A stretch of DNA of 64,000 nt from assembly GCA_903813345.2 (NCBI GenBank), contig CAIIXF020000001.1, positions 37,233,366-37,297,365 on the forward strand. Reading direction: 5' to 3'. The notes beneath the pieces were generated by a model. It searched no databases and was not told where the DNA came from. It worked only from the letters and a program-made list of their open reading frames with translations. Each line of letters starts with the position of its first letter. Within the stretch, counting starts at the first letter, position 1. The stretch comes from Owenia fusiformis. Lineage: Eukaryota; Annelida; Polychaeta; Sabellida; Oweniidae. Position numbers and translations under genes: made by a program. This document shows positions 12,201 through 27,200 of this stretch, in pieces.

Positions 12201-15200
12201 TTTTGACAATTTGAATGTCAGCAAGAAGTTTGAATCTAAAATCTCAGGTCATTTATAAACTCCATGCGACTTCAAGGTGATTATTTAAAAAGTGTTTGGT
12301 CAATTTGAACCAAGTTGAAAATTGACCATCAAATATTTCAAAAGGGGCGCGAGTTGTTTGTAGAATGAATTGGAGGAGTTTTTTCATGCATTTCGCTTAT
12401 GTTTTTCATCTTAAAATCAGGAATACACTTTAAACGTTTTATTGGCTGTGAGATTGCACCATATAATCCAAAAATTGGGTTGCGATATAAATGAAAGCAA
12501 CCCAATAAGGTATATATTAAATATTAACCTTCTTGTTATCTCAAAATCTGCTTGGAACCACTCCACTGGATTAACATGGGAAATTCATCCAAGAGAATAT
12601 TCAAGGGATTAAAGAAATAATGCAGTTTACACAATTTGAGAAATTAATATTGGCATACATGAAACCTATTTAAAACAGCATTTATATTATTTCAAAGCCT
12701 CGAGCACAATGATTCCCAGCCCTCTGAAGTTTGAAAAACAAAAAATACCTTGAAAATGAGAACTTTTTTTTTCATCAAGAGATTTTATTGCCATTAATCA
12801 TTAAATGAGAACTTTTTGGAGGATTATACGATACGGAGCAATCTTATAGCCAATAAAATGTTTTACAGTGTATTGTTGTTTTTTTAGATGAAAAACATAA
12901 GCAAAATGCATGAAAAAACTCCCTCGATTCATTCTACAAACAACTCGCGGTCCTTTGACCATTCTTCGGTTTTGAGCTCTTATATCTCAAAACTTATGCA
13001 AAATGTTAATAGATACTTAATCAATAGCTACTATATGTGAACCCAGGGCCGTCAGATGGGGGGGCGGGTGCGATGGGTGCTACCGTACCCTCCTTTGTTA
13101 CCCCCCAAAATAAATTTGAAAAAAAATTGAAAAAAAATTTTTTTTTTCATTGACTCATACACTTTTAAAGTACCCAGAAAGCACCAAATAGTATCTTAAA
13201 AGTGTAAAATTTTCTAGGGGTATTGGCCACCCCTCACACCCCCACAAAACAATGGAAAAGTTCTAAATTTATTTTAGTGTTTTGTCTCAGACACATTTAA
13301 AGTGCCCAGACATCATCAAATAGCTCCTTGATATAGTTAGTATTTCTGGGGGACTTGCTCCCCCTCTTGCATCTTACACTTGCATAACCCCCCCCCCTCT
13401 GGCGCCCCCCCCTTGACCCCCCCCCCAAAAAAATTGTGATTTTCTCAAATTCTTTAATTGACTCATACAATTTGAAAATGCCCAGAAAGCACCAAATAGC
13501 GTCGTAAAATTGTAAAATTTTCTAGAGGGAGTGGGCCACCCCTCACACCCCAAACAAAACAAGAAAAAGTTCTGAATTTGTTTTATGTATTGTCTCAGAC
13601 ACTTTTAAATTGCCCAGACTTCATCAAATAGCTCCTTGATAAAGTTAATGATTCTGGAAGACTAACACTTACTCGCCCTCTGGCATCCCCACTCCACCTT
13701 CCCCTCTGGCAGCCCCCCCCCTTAACAGCCCCCCCCCAAAAAAAAAATTAAATTAAAAATTTGAGATTTTTCAATTTTTTTTATTGACTCATACATTTTG
13801 AAAGTGCCCAGAAAGCACCAAATGGCATCTTAAAATTGTAAAATTTTCTTGGGAAATATGCGCTTTTAGGCGCAGACACTTTTAAAGTGCCCAAACTTCA
13901 TCGAATAGCACCTTGATGTTGTAAATTTTGATATGGGGGAAAAACACTTGCTCCCCCTCTGGCACCCCAGCCTCACCTCCCTCTCTGGCACCCCTAATAC
14001 CTTTAAAAGTGCCCAGAAGCACCAAATATCATCTTTAAATTGTAAAATTTTCTAGGAGAGTTAGCCACCCCTCACATCCCCCACAAAACAAAATAAAATA
14101 TTCTGAATTTCATGTATTGTCTCAGACATTTTTTAAGTGCCCAGACATTATCAAATAGCACCTTGATATGGTCAATGTTTCTGGGGGACAACCCATTGCT
14201 CCCCTACTGGCACCCCACCCCACTTCACCCTCTGATCCTCTTTGACACCCCCAAAAGAATTTGAAAAAAAAATTCACATTTTCCTTATTGACTCAAATCG
14301 CACAGGCGTACCAGATGGTTGCAAATTCGCTCCAAATACAACCAAATTTCAAAATTTTCATGGGGGAGAACCCCCAGACCCCCCTGAATGTTCGGTTTTT
14401 ATTCTCAGAAACTTAGTGCCCAGAAAGCACCAAATAGCATCTCAAAACTACTCCTCACACCCCCCACAAAACAATTGGAACGTTTTGAAGTTGCATTTGT
14501 TAATTCCAAACCAATAAAGGGAGTAACTGACCCCCCCCCCTCTGTCTTACGCGATTTGATTTACGCGTCAAAAAAATTGACAATTTTATATTCTCTTTAG
14601 TAAGCTAAAAACCGCACCCCCTTGGAGAAAAGTGTCTTACGGGCCTGGAACCATAAGGGGTAGATGAATAAATAGCTGAATAGGAAGCTGAGCAAGTTAC
14701 TATGTGAATAGATGAATAGGTAGCTAAGTAAGTAGCTGAGTAAGTAACTGAGTAGGTAGCTGGGTAGGTAGGTAAGTGGAGGAGATAGATAGGTATGTAG
14801 GAATGTAGGTAGGTATGTAGGTAGGTTGTGATATTAATTTGGTGGCGGCGGGTTCTGATTTCAGATTCGGAATCCTGAAGGTACCTCAAAATTTAGAGAA
14901 CTTTTTTGTTGACCTACTTTCTGGACATCATATCTCAAAACTGATCTTGGATATACCTATCATTCTTCTCTATCAGTACACAAGATTTCAAAGAAAAATA
15001 TGAAAGTAAAATAGTGCTGAAATCGCAAAATCAAAGAAAATGACTTAGATTTTGACCTTGACCTTAGATCTTAATCTCGTATTTTAAACTAAGAAAAACG
15101 ATTTTGAAAATCTGACGATTTTGAACTTGAAAGGTCTTAGATCCTGAACCGGAAATCGGATTCGGAATCATGTACAGTACATATCCATTGATGAACAATG

Positions 15201-18200
15201 TAATAATAGAAAAATGATAAGGCTAAGTTGAATGATGAACATCATTGAAGGCAGAATCAGATCTAGAAATTACTTTAATTACTTTGGTGCTTATACTTGA
15301 CGAAACTTGTTTCAATTTTAGAATATTTCGGGCTCATATCATTCCTTGCCATGTCTATTTTCTAAAAATATCCTAATTTATACTTTGTTTGAGGAAAATT
15401 AAAGATTTTTACAATAATGCCATTCTTATTATTTGGGAAGATTAAAATACTGTCTCCCCATTTTTGCATTTTGAACCTGAAATAACTTCGCCAACTGATA
15501 ACATATCACAGATGTTTTGGGAGATATTATATTTGAGCTTGTGAGGAATATATTGGTAGATCAATTGTACATATTGCGTGCAATTTTGTCACTCCCTATA
15601 GATCTGATTCTACCTTATTTAGTACAAACCTCATTCCATCCAAATGATGAACATCGATCTGGTACTTACGTATTTTGAAGCAGTTCGTGCGCGTCATACT
15701 TATGTTTTTGAAATGTGCCAAATACTATAAAAACATGTGAAACCACGTCAATGAAAACACAGAATTGTGTTAAGGGCTGATGTAAAGAAGTCAGTCCATC
15801 CTAGTGGGGATTGAGCCAGAGACCCATCGCTTTTCGGGCGAATGCTCTACCACTGAGTTGTGGGACCGATCGTCTCTTTCACATCAACACAGCATATATA
15901 ACATTGCAGCCGTTACTGACTTAAACGTCCAGTTTCCTGGACCAAATATTAGTTTACCTGTTTTTCCAGGTTGTAATTCACTCAGTTGTATGATGTCACA
16001 TCGTCATTCCCACGGGCCACTCTCCTATGGAGAGTTCTGGTTAATGAAATCACAGAATTGATCCTGTGCTAAGGGCTGACGTGAGAGTCCACCCTAGTGG
16101 GGAACTCATCTGATCAATTGATTTTTGGGGAAATGTTGATGAAATCGAGTATGTTGGTGTAACACCGATGTACTTTGTAAAGCATATACATACCATCGGG
16201 TTTAGTTACTCCATCTGACAACAGAATAACCTGATTGGGAGCGTCAGGACGATCCCCTCTCCCTGAAGTAAAATACAAATTCTCCATTCTTTCTAAAGCT
16301 GCATATGTATGCGTCGAACAGCCTACTTCAGTAAGATTCATTGTCGCTATACTCTGAATAAGTTTACCAGGGTCTTCTACGTCTGACAGATATGCAACAT
16401 GTTGGGTTCCTTTATTAAAAGTTAGTGCACCCATTTGTACGCCATCATCCTCAATGCTGGGACTTAAGTTGAAAGCTCGAGCCATTTCAGTCATGAAAGT
16501 TCGAATCCTATCTTTGTCAAGATTGGATATGGAGCAGGATGTATCCACGGCAAATACGATATCAATAGGCTCCCGGCAATCTAGAGTAATTGCTGAAAAA
16601 TAAAAATAAAGTAACTCTAGAGATGAACAGTATCATATTAAACGTACGATAATCGGAGTATCATAAGGTTATCTTACGTGGTTCACAAGTTTTTGTTTCG
16701 TTACTACAGCCCAGACCTCTACAACAATCGTCATCTGATGAACATCTCTGTCTTCTCTCTCTACAACCTATGAAATAAACGTTGACCTAACATACAAAAC
16801 AAGAAGTCTGAAGTCTGAAAACTCAATGAGTTTAGATGTAAAAAGAGTAAGGCAGATTTTAAGATGATTTAGGCCTAGCTATTTCAAAGTGCATAATGTA
16901 CAAACATGTTCCTGTAAATCCACATGCCATTACTTCATTGACATTTACGCAGCAGTCAAGTCCATTTCCGTTTCCATTCCCATTTTCACATGGTTGACCA
17001 AGTTCTTGACATATTTTTTCTGAAAAGTATTCGCATTGAAAAACTATGACTTCATTTTTAAAATTTCATTTCCGTAATCAGTCTATAAATAAGAAACAAC
17101 CATTTTATCTAGCCTGCCCAATATTGATATTTGTTGTCCAAAACAATTTAGATATCTGAGTAAAATCTAAAATTGTGTAGAATCAGTGGTCGAGCAGTAA
17201 ACCGTTCATAGTACCACGAAATCGTCATTTTTATGTAACATTGATAACCATGGCCCAGATTGTGTTCGGCTGTCATTAAAAAGTGTAAGTATTGTCCCAT
17301 CATGATACACCATGACATCTCATTTCTTCTCAGCCCTGAGATGTTTCAGGTGAAACAGAAAGATGCTATGAGTATCAGAATGGTATTGTCCTCACATTTT
17401 CCCATTACAACAGGGTGTTTACCAATTAAGTGTGACAATTTAACGCGCGGGTAGTACCACTGAATAGTTGTTTTTACCTTCTGTACACTTTTGTGGATCT
17501 TTGTCCCATCTAACCGAGGTTCCGATTTGTTCACATGTTAATACAATTGGTCCCTCTGGCTCAAAGTCAGCATCGCATTCAACAGTCACCTGATCACCGC
17601 ACTTGTTATTACCGACTGTCGGTAATCGTACTCCGTTATCTGGTGCTACTATATCAATACACTGTAGGCCTGTGAGACGATAGAATAAAATAAGATATAT
17701 CAAAATCAGATGTATAGTTGCTGTGATGTTTGTAAATCTTTGCCTCTGTCCTTTAATACTATCAATATTCATTTCAATTACATTGGTAATAACATCAATA
17801 CTTGTATAAGAGTTACGTGCAGTATGTAAGTGCTACGTTAGTCTTCTAGGGAAAAAAGCTTGTACAAACTTTCGCATGTTGGGACTGGACCATCAACTTC
17901 ACCATTGGACTCGCACTCGACAGTTTTATCAATTTGACCAGCTGGATTTCTCGACAGCGTGTAACAGTCGTTGCAACTAAAACGTGTGACATCGTATCTA
18001 TTAAAGCGGTAATGAAATGGCAGTGAAAGTTCTACAGTCTAAATTCAAAACTTCAGTCAATCATTGAGCATAAGCACAATATCGAAGAGATATTAATTGG
18101 GATGTTAAACGGAATTGCTTCTTCATAATTTCGGCCAAGCAATATTTTCACACAATTTTGCTGATTAAGGGAGAGGGGTAAAAATCTTGGGGGGGGGGGG

Positions 18201-21200
18201 GGGGGCGGGCTCCAGCTTCCCCTCCCTTCAACCATTAAAAAACGAAGTAGCTCATAGGCCAGTCAGAATGATCGAAAATTGTTTGCATTTTTAAGAAGTT
18301 GGCACATCATTTAATGGCAGTACCTGAATGATACAATCTCGCCAGGTTTGAATCGTCCTTGTTGATTCGGAGCACTTCCGGAGTCGATTCTCCCATTCTG
18401 CGGAGCAACGGGGTACTCACAATCGGGAGCTAAAAACACGTTTAGATTAAATTAAAATAAATTCCAGGGTATTTGAGATTCTATTTATGTAGTTTAATCC
18501 CCAACCCTTTGGGTTTATCGGCAAAATGAGGAAATTTTCGTTTTTATCGAATTTCCGTTATGTTTAATTTATTTTAACCGTCCTCCTCCGTTATTTTAGT
18601 CATCCTCTATCTATTGGTACATCGGTCCTGCAGCGCCAGACCCGGATGCCATTGTGGTGATTCCCTTTCTGAAACCTACCGCCATCTCTAGAAAAGTTGT
18701 GATCGTTCTCGATGAAAACCGAAAATGTCCTCGTTCTGCCGATTAACCCACACGATTGGGGATTCAACGACATTAAAAGAATGTTTCAAATGCATGGAAA
18801 TTTCTCCTATATTGTAATCAGAAGTTAGAACGAAAGTTAGAATGTAAGTAATGCCTAGCACATTTGCCCCGATTCATCGGCCGGCGATTTTCCGACATGC
18901 CTTGGTCACATTTGCCCCGATTTTCACTACGGCGCCCGGCCGATTGAGTATTTTGTTCAAAATTGAATACAATATTGAACAAAACACTCAATCGGCCGGG
19001 CGCCGGCCGATGGATCGGAGCAAATGTGAACCAGGTTTAGAGTATTTTGTTTAAAATTGAAGGTCAAATCTCAAAGGATTGGTATCGATATGATGAACTT
19101 TTTGACCACTCGTTTCTCTTAAACCAGTCATCAAAACATTCTTAAAATTTTACACATCGTAATTAATTGTCCTTGTCTGACCACATTAGAAGAGCAGCTA
19201 TTATGGGCGTGCACAATACATAGTACTTACCAATGCAACGGCCTTCAGTACACTTAAGATTTCCACCTCTACAACAATCCTCATCTTCCACACATGGCCC
19301 AGTCTCAGGCACACAGCATATACTTTCTTTGCATAGTAAACTGGTACCCTCTAAACCATCGCAGCATTCCCCCTCTGATCTACAACCTCGTTGCTGGACT
19401 TCTTTACATTCTATAGATCTAGGGGTATACGATGCTTCTGTTGTCACCTCTGTAAATTTTATATTTTTTTGAATATTGAAAATTCATTTTAATAAGCATA
19501 AATATTCGAAATAATGTTTAAAAACAACGAACAACTTGAGAATAAATAGAAAATCAAGTGGTGCAAAATAACACATAGCGAATATTTGAACACATCGAAC
19601 AAGGTAAACAAAATATCATCTGTGAAAACCTCAATTGAGAATGATAGCATGTCAAATAAGAAAAATAATCAAATCCATGTCAAAACAACAAGTTAGGTGT
19701 TTTCTATTTAAACGTTAAACGGTATTCTGCAGTTAGTGTTACGCGGTATATGGCATACATTCATGGTTGCGCGGTATTTGTGATACGGGTGAATATGTCA
19801 TACTCACCTGCGGTATATGGCATATTCCGCAGGTTAGTATGCGATATTCCGCAGTGAATATGCGATACATTGATTTCAGTGAATACCCGATACTAACCTG
19901 CGGAATATGTCATACTCACTTGCGGAATGTGCCATATACCGCAGGTGAATATGACATATACCGCAGGTGAAAACGTGATACAGAAAGCCTTGATTTGATT
20001 GGTTGCGAGAATCGACTCTAAATGTAAAACTACGCTGGATTACAAATATAGTTAGTGGGTCGAGTACTAATATATGAATCCTGGATTGATTGAGTAAGTT
20101 TATTACTCGGGATTGGTGACTGATACTTCTGCTAAGTTAATATATTCGATACACAGTACTGTTGATTCAGTAATCATCATAATAATTTATAACGTTTTGC
20201 TTGTTCGTTAAATCGATGCAATTGACAATTGCGTACTTCCGTATCACGTTCTCATTGGTTAGTGTGTATGCCATATACCGCAGGTGAATCTGTCATACAC
20301 CGCAAGTGAATATGCCATATTCGTTGCGGAATATGACATATTTTTGTATCGTGTTTACCGCGTAACAGTTAGAACGTTAACCTTTTTATAAGCCTGTGTG
20401 AAAAGTCAAGCTATCCGATTAGCCCAGATTTCTGTAGGAATATTTTCAATGTTTCAATTCTATTATTGAAGATAGGATTCATATAGATTCTCATGATCCG
20501 GTGTTTATAAAACTTAGGATGTCACAGCGCATGGGCATAGCTGACCAATAAAATTTAGAACTGAATTAGCATCCAACTCACCACATTCTTGGTTCGAACT
20601 TTTGAATCTCTTGGCATTCGATTTTCGATCCAAAGGTTTAACTAATATACTAGAAGTTCGAACCAGAATGGTACCAAAATATTTAATTAAGATATCAAAA
20701 TTGCACTTGCAAGATCACTTTTCTATTCAAACAGTTCGGCGTTCTGAAATTTGCACATTAGCGCTGTGATGCGCGCTGTGATGCGCATGCACGTTGTGTC
20801 ATTAGTGTGTCATCAAATTTTCTCGAACGATATAGACGACCAATTTCCAGATAATAATGAGTGATTTTTAATCATTTTTTAATAATTGTATTAAGATACA
20901 TGTATTGTCTGATTCCATCGTGTACCGTGCAATACTACAATACTGAAGAAACTACTATGATCAATCGATTTAAAGAATCGTGATCAATTAACCCTAATGT
21001 CTGCAACCTTTTTTATAACACTAATTCGCAGGATCAAATAAGTCCCCCCTCCACAAAGGTCAAATAATAATCTAAGTTTTCTAGAAGTTGTGTACTGTAT
21101 TACTTTCAAAGATAGCAGACGAAGACTTTCATGAAAATGTTCATGAAATAAAGCATGATATTGAAAGTTATCTTGTTTCTAATACTGTAGAAAATACAAA

Positions 21201-24200
21201 GTAATCATTTTTGCTGTATTTGGTAAATAATCATTTACAGATTGAATTCACTTTCCAATTTTATGAATTTCATTTTTTAAAAAGTGTCATTTATTTGTTG
21301 CTCAGGTTAGAAAAATAACAGATGCACAAAAACCTTGCAAACAGTACTATTGAAAAATGAAGCATATTATATGGTATCCAAAAAACATTTCTTTAGGCTA
21401 GCGTGCTCGAGAATACCTTTACAATTTAGCACAATGAGAAAATATGACTAAAGAATATAGGGAAATTTAAAGCCTTTTTTATTCTCACTTTCCAACACTA
21501 CGTTTTGGCGTACATTGTTCCTACGCCACTGGCTTCCATTTGGCCAGTCAGATGACTTCGATTGTATACATGGTTTTAAGAAACTGTTTGAATAGAACTG
21601 TTTCAATAGAATGATAAAAAGTTCGAATAAGAAAAACGTTTTAATAGGTTCGAACTGCAGAATACCGTTCAAAGTAAGAATGCAAAAAATTAAAACTTCA
21701 AACAAGAAAAATGAACAAAAGTTTATTCATAAAAGTTCATGTACTATATAGAACATTGAGTTTGGCGTATTAATTTCTTTATTCGACACACAATATTTTT
21801 CTTGGAGTTCTCAACATTTTCTTTGAATTATTTTTGAATCTGAACTGATTTTTTCTTTATTTGAAGTTTTGAAAAATATGCTTTGATTTAATTTTTTAAG
21901 ATTTGATAAATTTGTTGGTGTTTTAAACAACATTTTGAATGATCAAAATATATCATAATGTAAAAGTAACCAGCTGGACTTGCGCTGGACGCATTTTTGC
22001 GATTTTTCAAAGGGAACGCGAAAAAGTAAACCCCTTGCGTTTCCTATGACGCACATTTTTCAGTTCAAATTCTTAGATTGAAAAAATAAACAAAATTGAA
22101 TTGCCCGTATTCCTGCTTCAAATGTTCATGCAATGTTCGTGCAATGTTCATTTGAAATACTAAATGCAGTTTTTAAAAAGGAATAGCAAACTTTTGCAAT
22201 AGCTAAAACCTGCACATCGCTCTAGCATGAAATCTTACGTTGTTCAACTGTAAGATTCTGAGCTTTAATAAAAGATTATACAATAGTGAGCAAATGGGGC
22301 TAATCTTGTGTAAAAATACTCACGATATACGTGTCATTATGCGGATTGGTATTTGAGATGCTTCGATTGTCACCGACGATGGTTGGAGACTCCAGAAGAG
22401 TTTCCCAAAAGATGGCCATTATAACATTTTACCCTGTATCTTATTAACGACTAGTATCCAAGCCTAGTGCAACATACCACAGTGTTCGGGAGAGACTCGC
22501 CTAGCCTGCTATAACAATCTTACCATGGTTTGTCGAATATTTGAGATAAATAAACTTGAAGACACTAACCCCCTCTACCAAGGTCAAAATCACTCCACCG
22601 CCAGCTTAAATTGAGATTTTCCACTGAACTTTGACATGCGTTCAGATAAATTAGGACCAACCTCATAAATATTTAGTCCCGATTCACTTCCCAAACGCCA
22701 GATGCCGCTCTAATGGGGTAGGGAAGTAGAAAAATGACTTTTTATACAGAAAACCAAATCACTATATTCGATATAATTTTTGGAAGGTTTCTAAATTTAG
22801 AACGTGACGTCAATACTGAATTAGAACGTTTTATAGCAAAATGATTGTGCTTTGCTATTACGCAGAAAAAAGCTTTTAGCCACGCCAACTTTATACTAGA
22901 GCTTTAATTATCTTGTTGGCTGTATGAAAATGCAAAAATACATATTGCGTTTTATAGCGATGTGCAGGTTTAAGTAGAAAAATTCAAAATCAAACAAGCG
23001 ATATTAAACAATAAAATTAAAAATCGAATAAATACGCTATAAATGTAGGTAGCTAAAAATATACTTCAACAAAGGTTCTTTTAAAAATGACATAATGGAT
23101 TATAGAACACAAATGGATCTTATTCTACATAATTTATGATCGACAATGATAATATACTTGTGCAACGAGTGCGATCCTTTGTGAAAAATGATCTCATCTG
23201 CACTAGCGTTCGAATTTTTGGAGACTGCGAAAATGTATATTAACCCTTTCATCCCCTTTGGGTAAAGTGAATAAATCAATCATGCTTTTTCAATAAAAAA
23301 TGTTTTGACAATTGGTTTGTATTTCAAATCTAAAATCCGTGAAAATTTTGTGGCCTTAGCAGCACAACAGTAAACAGCATACATGTAATTATGGTATTTG
23401 GACTCCGTGATTATGTTAACATTTTCTCTTTGAAGTTTCCCCCCAAATTTATTTGCAATCAGGACAATCTACTTTAATCGAATAAAAATATATTTGTGTC
23501 ATTCTCTATGATCAATTGTGCGAAAAAAAAATTGTGCGACTTTGCTTTTCTCCTCAGTTTGGGAGGAGTGTGAGGATGTCTGTATGTGAAAATATATGGT
23601 TTCCGAATTAAATGCATGTGTGTCAATACAAACTTGCTGCAATCTTATATTTAAACAGTAATTTTGGATTCTACAAACTAAATACTCAAATGTACACACT
23701 ATTTTCAAGTATAAAATCTAATTTCTACCAAAAATAAAAATCCTGACGCATTTTGTAGCAAATGGGGTCACCGCACTTAAAAACACTTATCTCAGCCAAT
23801 CTGATTTCAAACTCTTAAAGTCCCCGATAAATCGGGCTACGTATACCGCCGTGTCTACATTAGGGGATTAGAAGAGTTTATTTTTTATTTAGGTATGCAA
23901 GCTACGTATATAAATATTAGGCCTTCATTCATGTACTCGTGTGCATGTAATCAGCATGCCCTTCAATAATATGTAAACCAGGCTATTCAAGTACTGTATA
24001 ATGTACACTATTTATGTGTGTACTACATACAATACAATTCCCTGGGAAACAAAACACAAATACTTTTTATATGTTCAAAATGAGCCATTTGATTGATGCA
24101 AACACTAAATAGCTTCATAAATAACATCTACAAAGTATATCTAATAGTAATTTTCAATTTCAATGGTGAAACTTCCCTGGTTACGATTATATGGAAAATC

Positions 24201-27200
24201 ATCACGAGACGAAGATCGTTCGCCTTCCTGGCTTACCTCTGTATCGTGTACCTGGTAATCTCTTCATATAGTTTAGCGAGAGCGGTGCGCCTGCGCAGTT
24301 TTAAACTTTGGCGCACACTTTAATGTTTTCCAAAGTATAAATTGACACTAAATTAGCTATTGTTAACCTAAACATAATCCATTCTGCATCATAGGGATCC
24401 CTTGGGGATGTAAAGGTTAATATCTACATGTATTTCTACATTCACCAAAAGTCGAATGGAGATCTGATTTCTAACGCGGACACTCTCAGCTTTTCAACAA
24501 TGTATTGGTTCATTATATAATGCAGATTTGGGCCCTAGTATGCACTACTAATAGTACCTTTCAATTCAGCAGCAGATTGTTTGCAATTTTTATCATAAGT
24601 TCTGCATAGGTTAAACCGTGTAGAGTTGTTCTTGAATCTCTTCATGTAACGCTTGGGGACAGAGCCCCCAATTTCACACCTCCTATGTGACCAATTACGA
24701 CGAGCCGTACAGAAATAGTAATGGCAATTACTTTCATCGTCTGGAGTAAATTCTCCATATCTGTTATCGGTGCACTCTAAAAGAAAAATATTAAAGGGTT
24801 ATTAAACTATTCTTCTGTCAATTAGATGTCTTTCATCAGCTCAAGCGATGCACGTAGTTTTCCACGTGCACACTATTTGGTTATTTGTTCGACATTGATG
24901 ACCTCAATTAACATTTAGTTCTGTCTATATGGAGAGGAATACTTTGATTTCGTAAGATAGGTCGATAAGTGTGTACTATTTAAAAATACTTTTTATATTT
25001 TCTCCCAATTGTAACAAGATTGTATAACATCCACATGAAGATATCGGAACATCTCATTAAAACGAGACTTCAACGTGATTTAAAGCTGCGAAGTCTATAT
25101 TGTGTGTTTGGTATAATTAATTTCCAGTGTTGATTTGAATTATCATCAATCTTTTTGAAAATCAATAATTACGTTTTTCTTCTTCTAAATAACATGAAGT
25201 GACTCATGTTTAATGTTCCCATTTTTATAAGCTTGTCAGTTAGCAAGATTTTCTCATTGATTTTATTCAATGAATGTACACATTGTCTTTTGATTGTAGT
25301 GCACCATCAAATTGTAATGTTTTTGTTTTATGTAGAGGGTGACCAACTAAAACTCTCACCTCTTATTCTTATTATGAAGGAATCTTCATGTACTTTTCTG
25401 AATGTATAGTGTTCAATTTATATTTAGCATTGGCTTATTAACACAAATCAGTTCATCATTTTAAATTGTTTAAGAAAAATTATTAGAAATTACAATATCC
25501 TACACAAGGTTGTGATAGTTACTTTGACCCGTAATTTGAAAACTCTGTACTATTTGTTATTTGATTCCCGTGAAGTCCCACGAGGTCCCAGGTAATGTTA
25601 AGTCTATGGAGGTCCACCGTGCCCCATTGGTGTGTGTTGGGCTTTAGTCTATGGGGTACCACCGTGACTCGTCTGTGTATGTTTGTCTTAAAGCTATGCA
25701 TCACCAATTTGATTTTATAAAATCAGAACTAAGAATTGTTCCAAGAATTGAATTTTATTGATTGTCCTATTGAGCATTCTGTCAAAGTAGACCTAATTTT
25801 ATTGTACTTTTTTTTTTCTTAATACCATTGATTTTGATTCCAAATGAGCTTTACTAGTGTTTCTCTTTCCACATGGAAATCCTTTTGAATCGGTCTTTTT
25901 TATGATCGAAGTATTTCCGATTATGGGAGAAAATACCGCCGGCCTTTTGTCGGTCTGAACAAGATTTTTAGATCTTTCTCATCTTGATCGGTCTGGACAG
26001 GTATTTTATAAAAAATCCGATGAAATCCCATAAAGTCCGACGAAGTCCTCTTCGAAAAGACCGCCGATCTTTTTGTAGATCTTTTTGTAGAATGAGCAGT
26101 TCCATTATTTCACCAGTCTCCATCGGACATTATTTTAATCTGATCATCTTATACTTCCATGACAATTAGAAAACACGGGTAAAACGGGGGTAAAACCGAG
26201 ATTGGACGATAATTTGTGAAAAATTGTGCATCGTCTTTTTTGTATATAGGAATACCTTTTGCTATTTTAAGTCGATCTGGGAAAATTCCGCTTTTAAGAG
26301 ATAAATTAAAGATATGTAAAAGAGGATGGTGAAATAACAATCCACAATCCTCAATGATAAAGGTTTAAAAGCATCATGTCCTGCTGCAGAGGGTTTTAAG
26401 TTGGTTATTATTTTATTCAATTCATTTGCTTAAACAGTATCTAGCAAAAGAGTTAAAGCTTGTCTCCCTATATTGCATAAAGTCCAAAGAATTTTTATTT
26501 GAATTTGGTATTTTACTCGCTAATGTTTAGATTTTTTTAGCTAATCAATTATCAATTTACTAACTTCTTACTTTTTTGTTTATCAGTTAATTCAACATTA
26601 TTTTGAATAAAAGAATTTCAAATATTTAATCATTTTTATTTTTCCTCTGAAGTATCTCATTAATTATTTTGCCAATTTGCCTTTATGTTTCCCTGATAAT
26701 GTGCAACTTTTTAATTGTAATACTGTTTTTGAGACAATTTTATTGTGGTTTTTAATTGATTTGCGAAAGATTTATAATGCTTTTTATTTTGATCGTTGGG
26801 ATCTCGGAGGTATTTTTTGTTGAGTTTGCTTTTATTTCTAATTGATTTAAGTATTGTTGATGTTAACCATGGAACCTAACCGGCTCAAGAACGACTCCCA
26901 GAGTTGTTGTTTTTCGAGTCTTATTTTGTGATAGTGCCAATTTGATAATTTTCAAACAATAAATATATGCTGAAATGCTTAATTTCCAGGGATTGACCCT
27001 CGATTATACTCACAAGTGACACTATGCTATAATTATTCTCGATTAACACCGTCACTCAGTTGCCAAATCTGATGAATTTGAAAACAAGAGTGGTTTTCGC
27101 GAGTTTTGATCTCAGCCAGCGTCGAAAAGTTGGTCCAACCAAAGAGCCAAAGACCAATATGTTTTATATGGACCAGAATCAATTTTTAGTTCTGGCCATA

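Noticed and set aside
15797-15866. Functional tRNA gene
   Set aside because: The acceptor and anticodon stems do not pair properly and a SINE tail follows.
17977-17997. Upstream acceptor for gene A exon 5
   Set aside because: It keeps the frame but adds seven residues that disturb the sushi pattern, and gene B has no equivalent acceptor.
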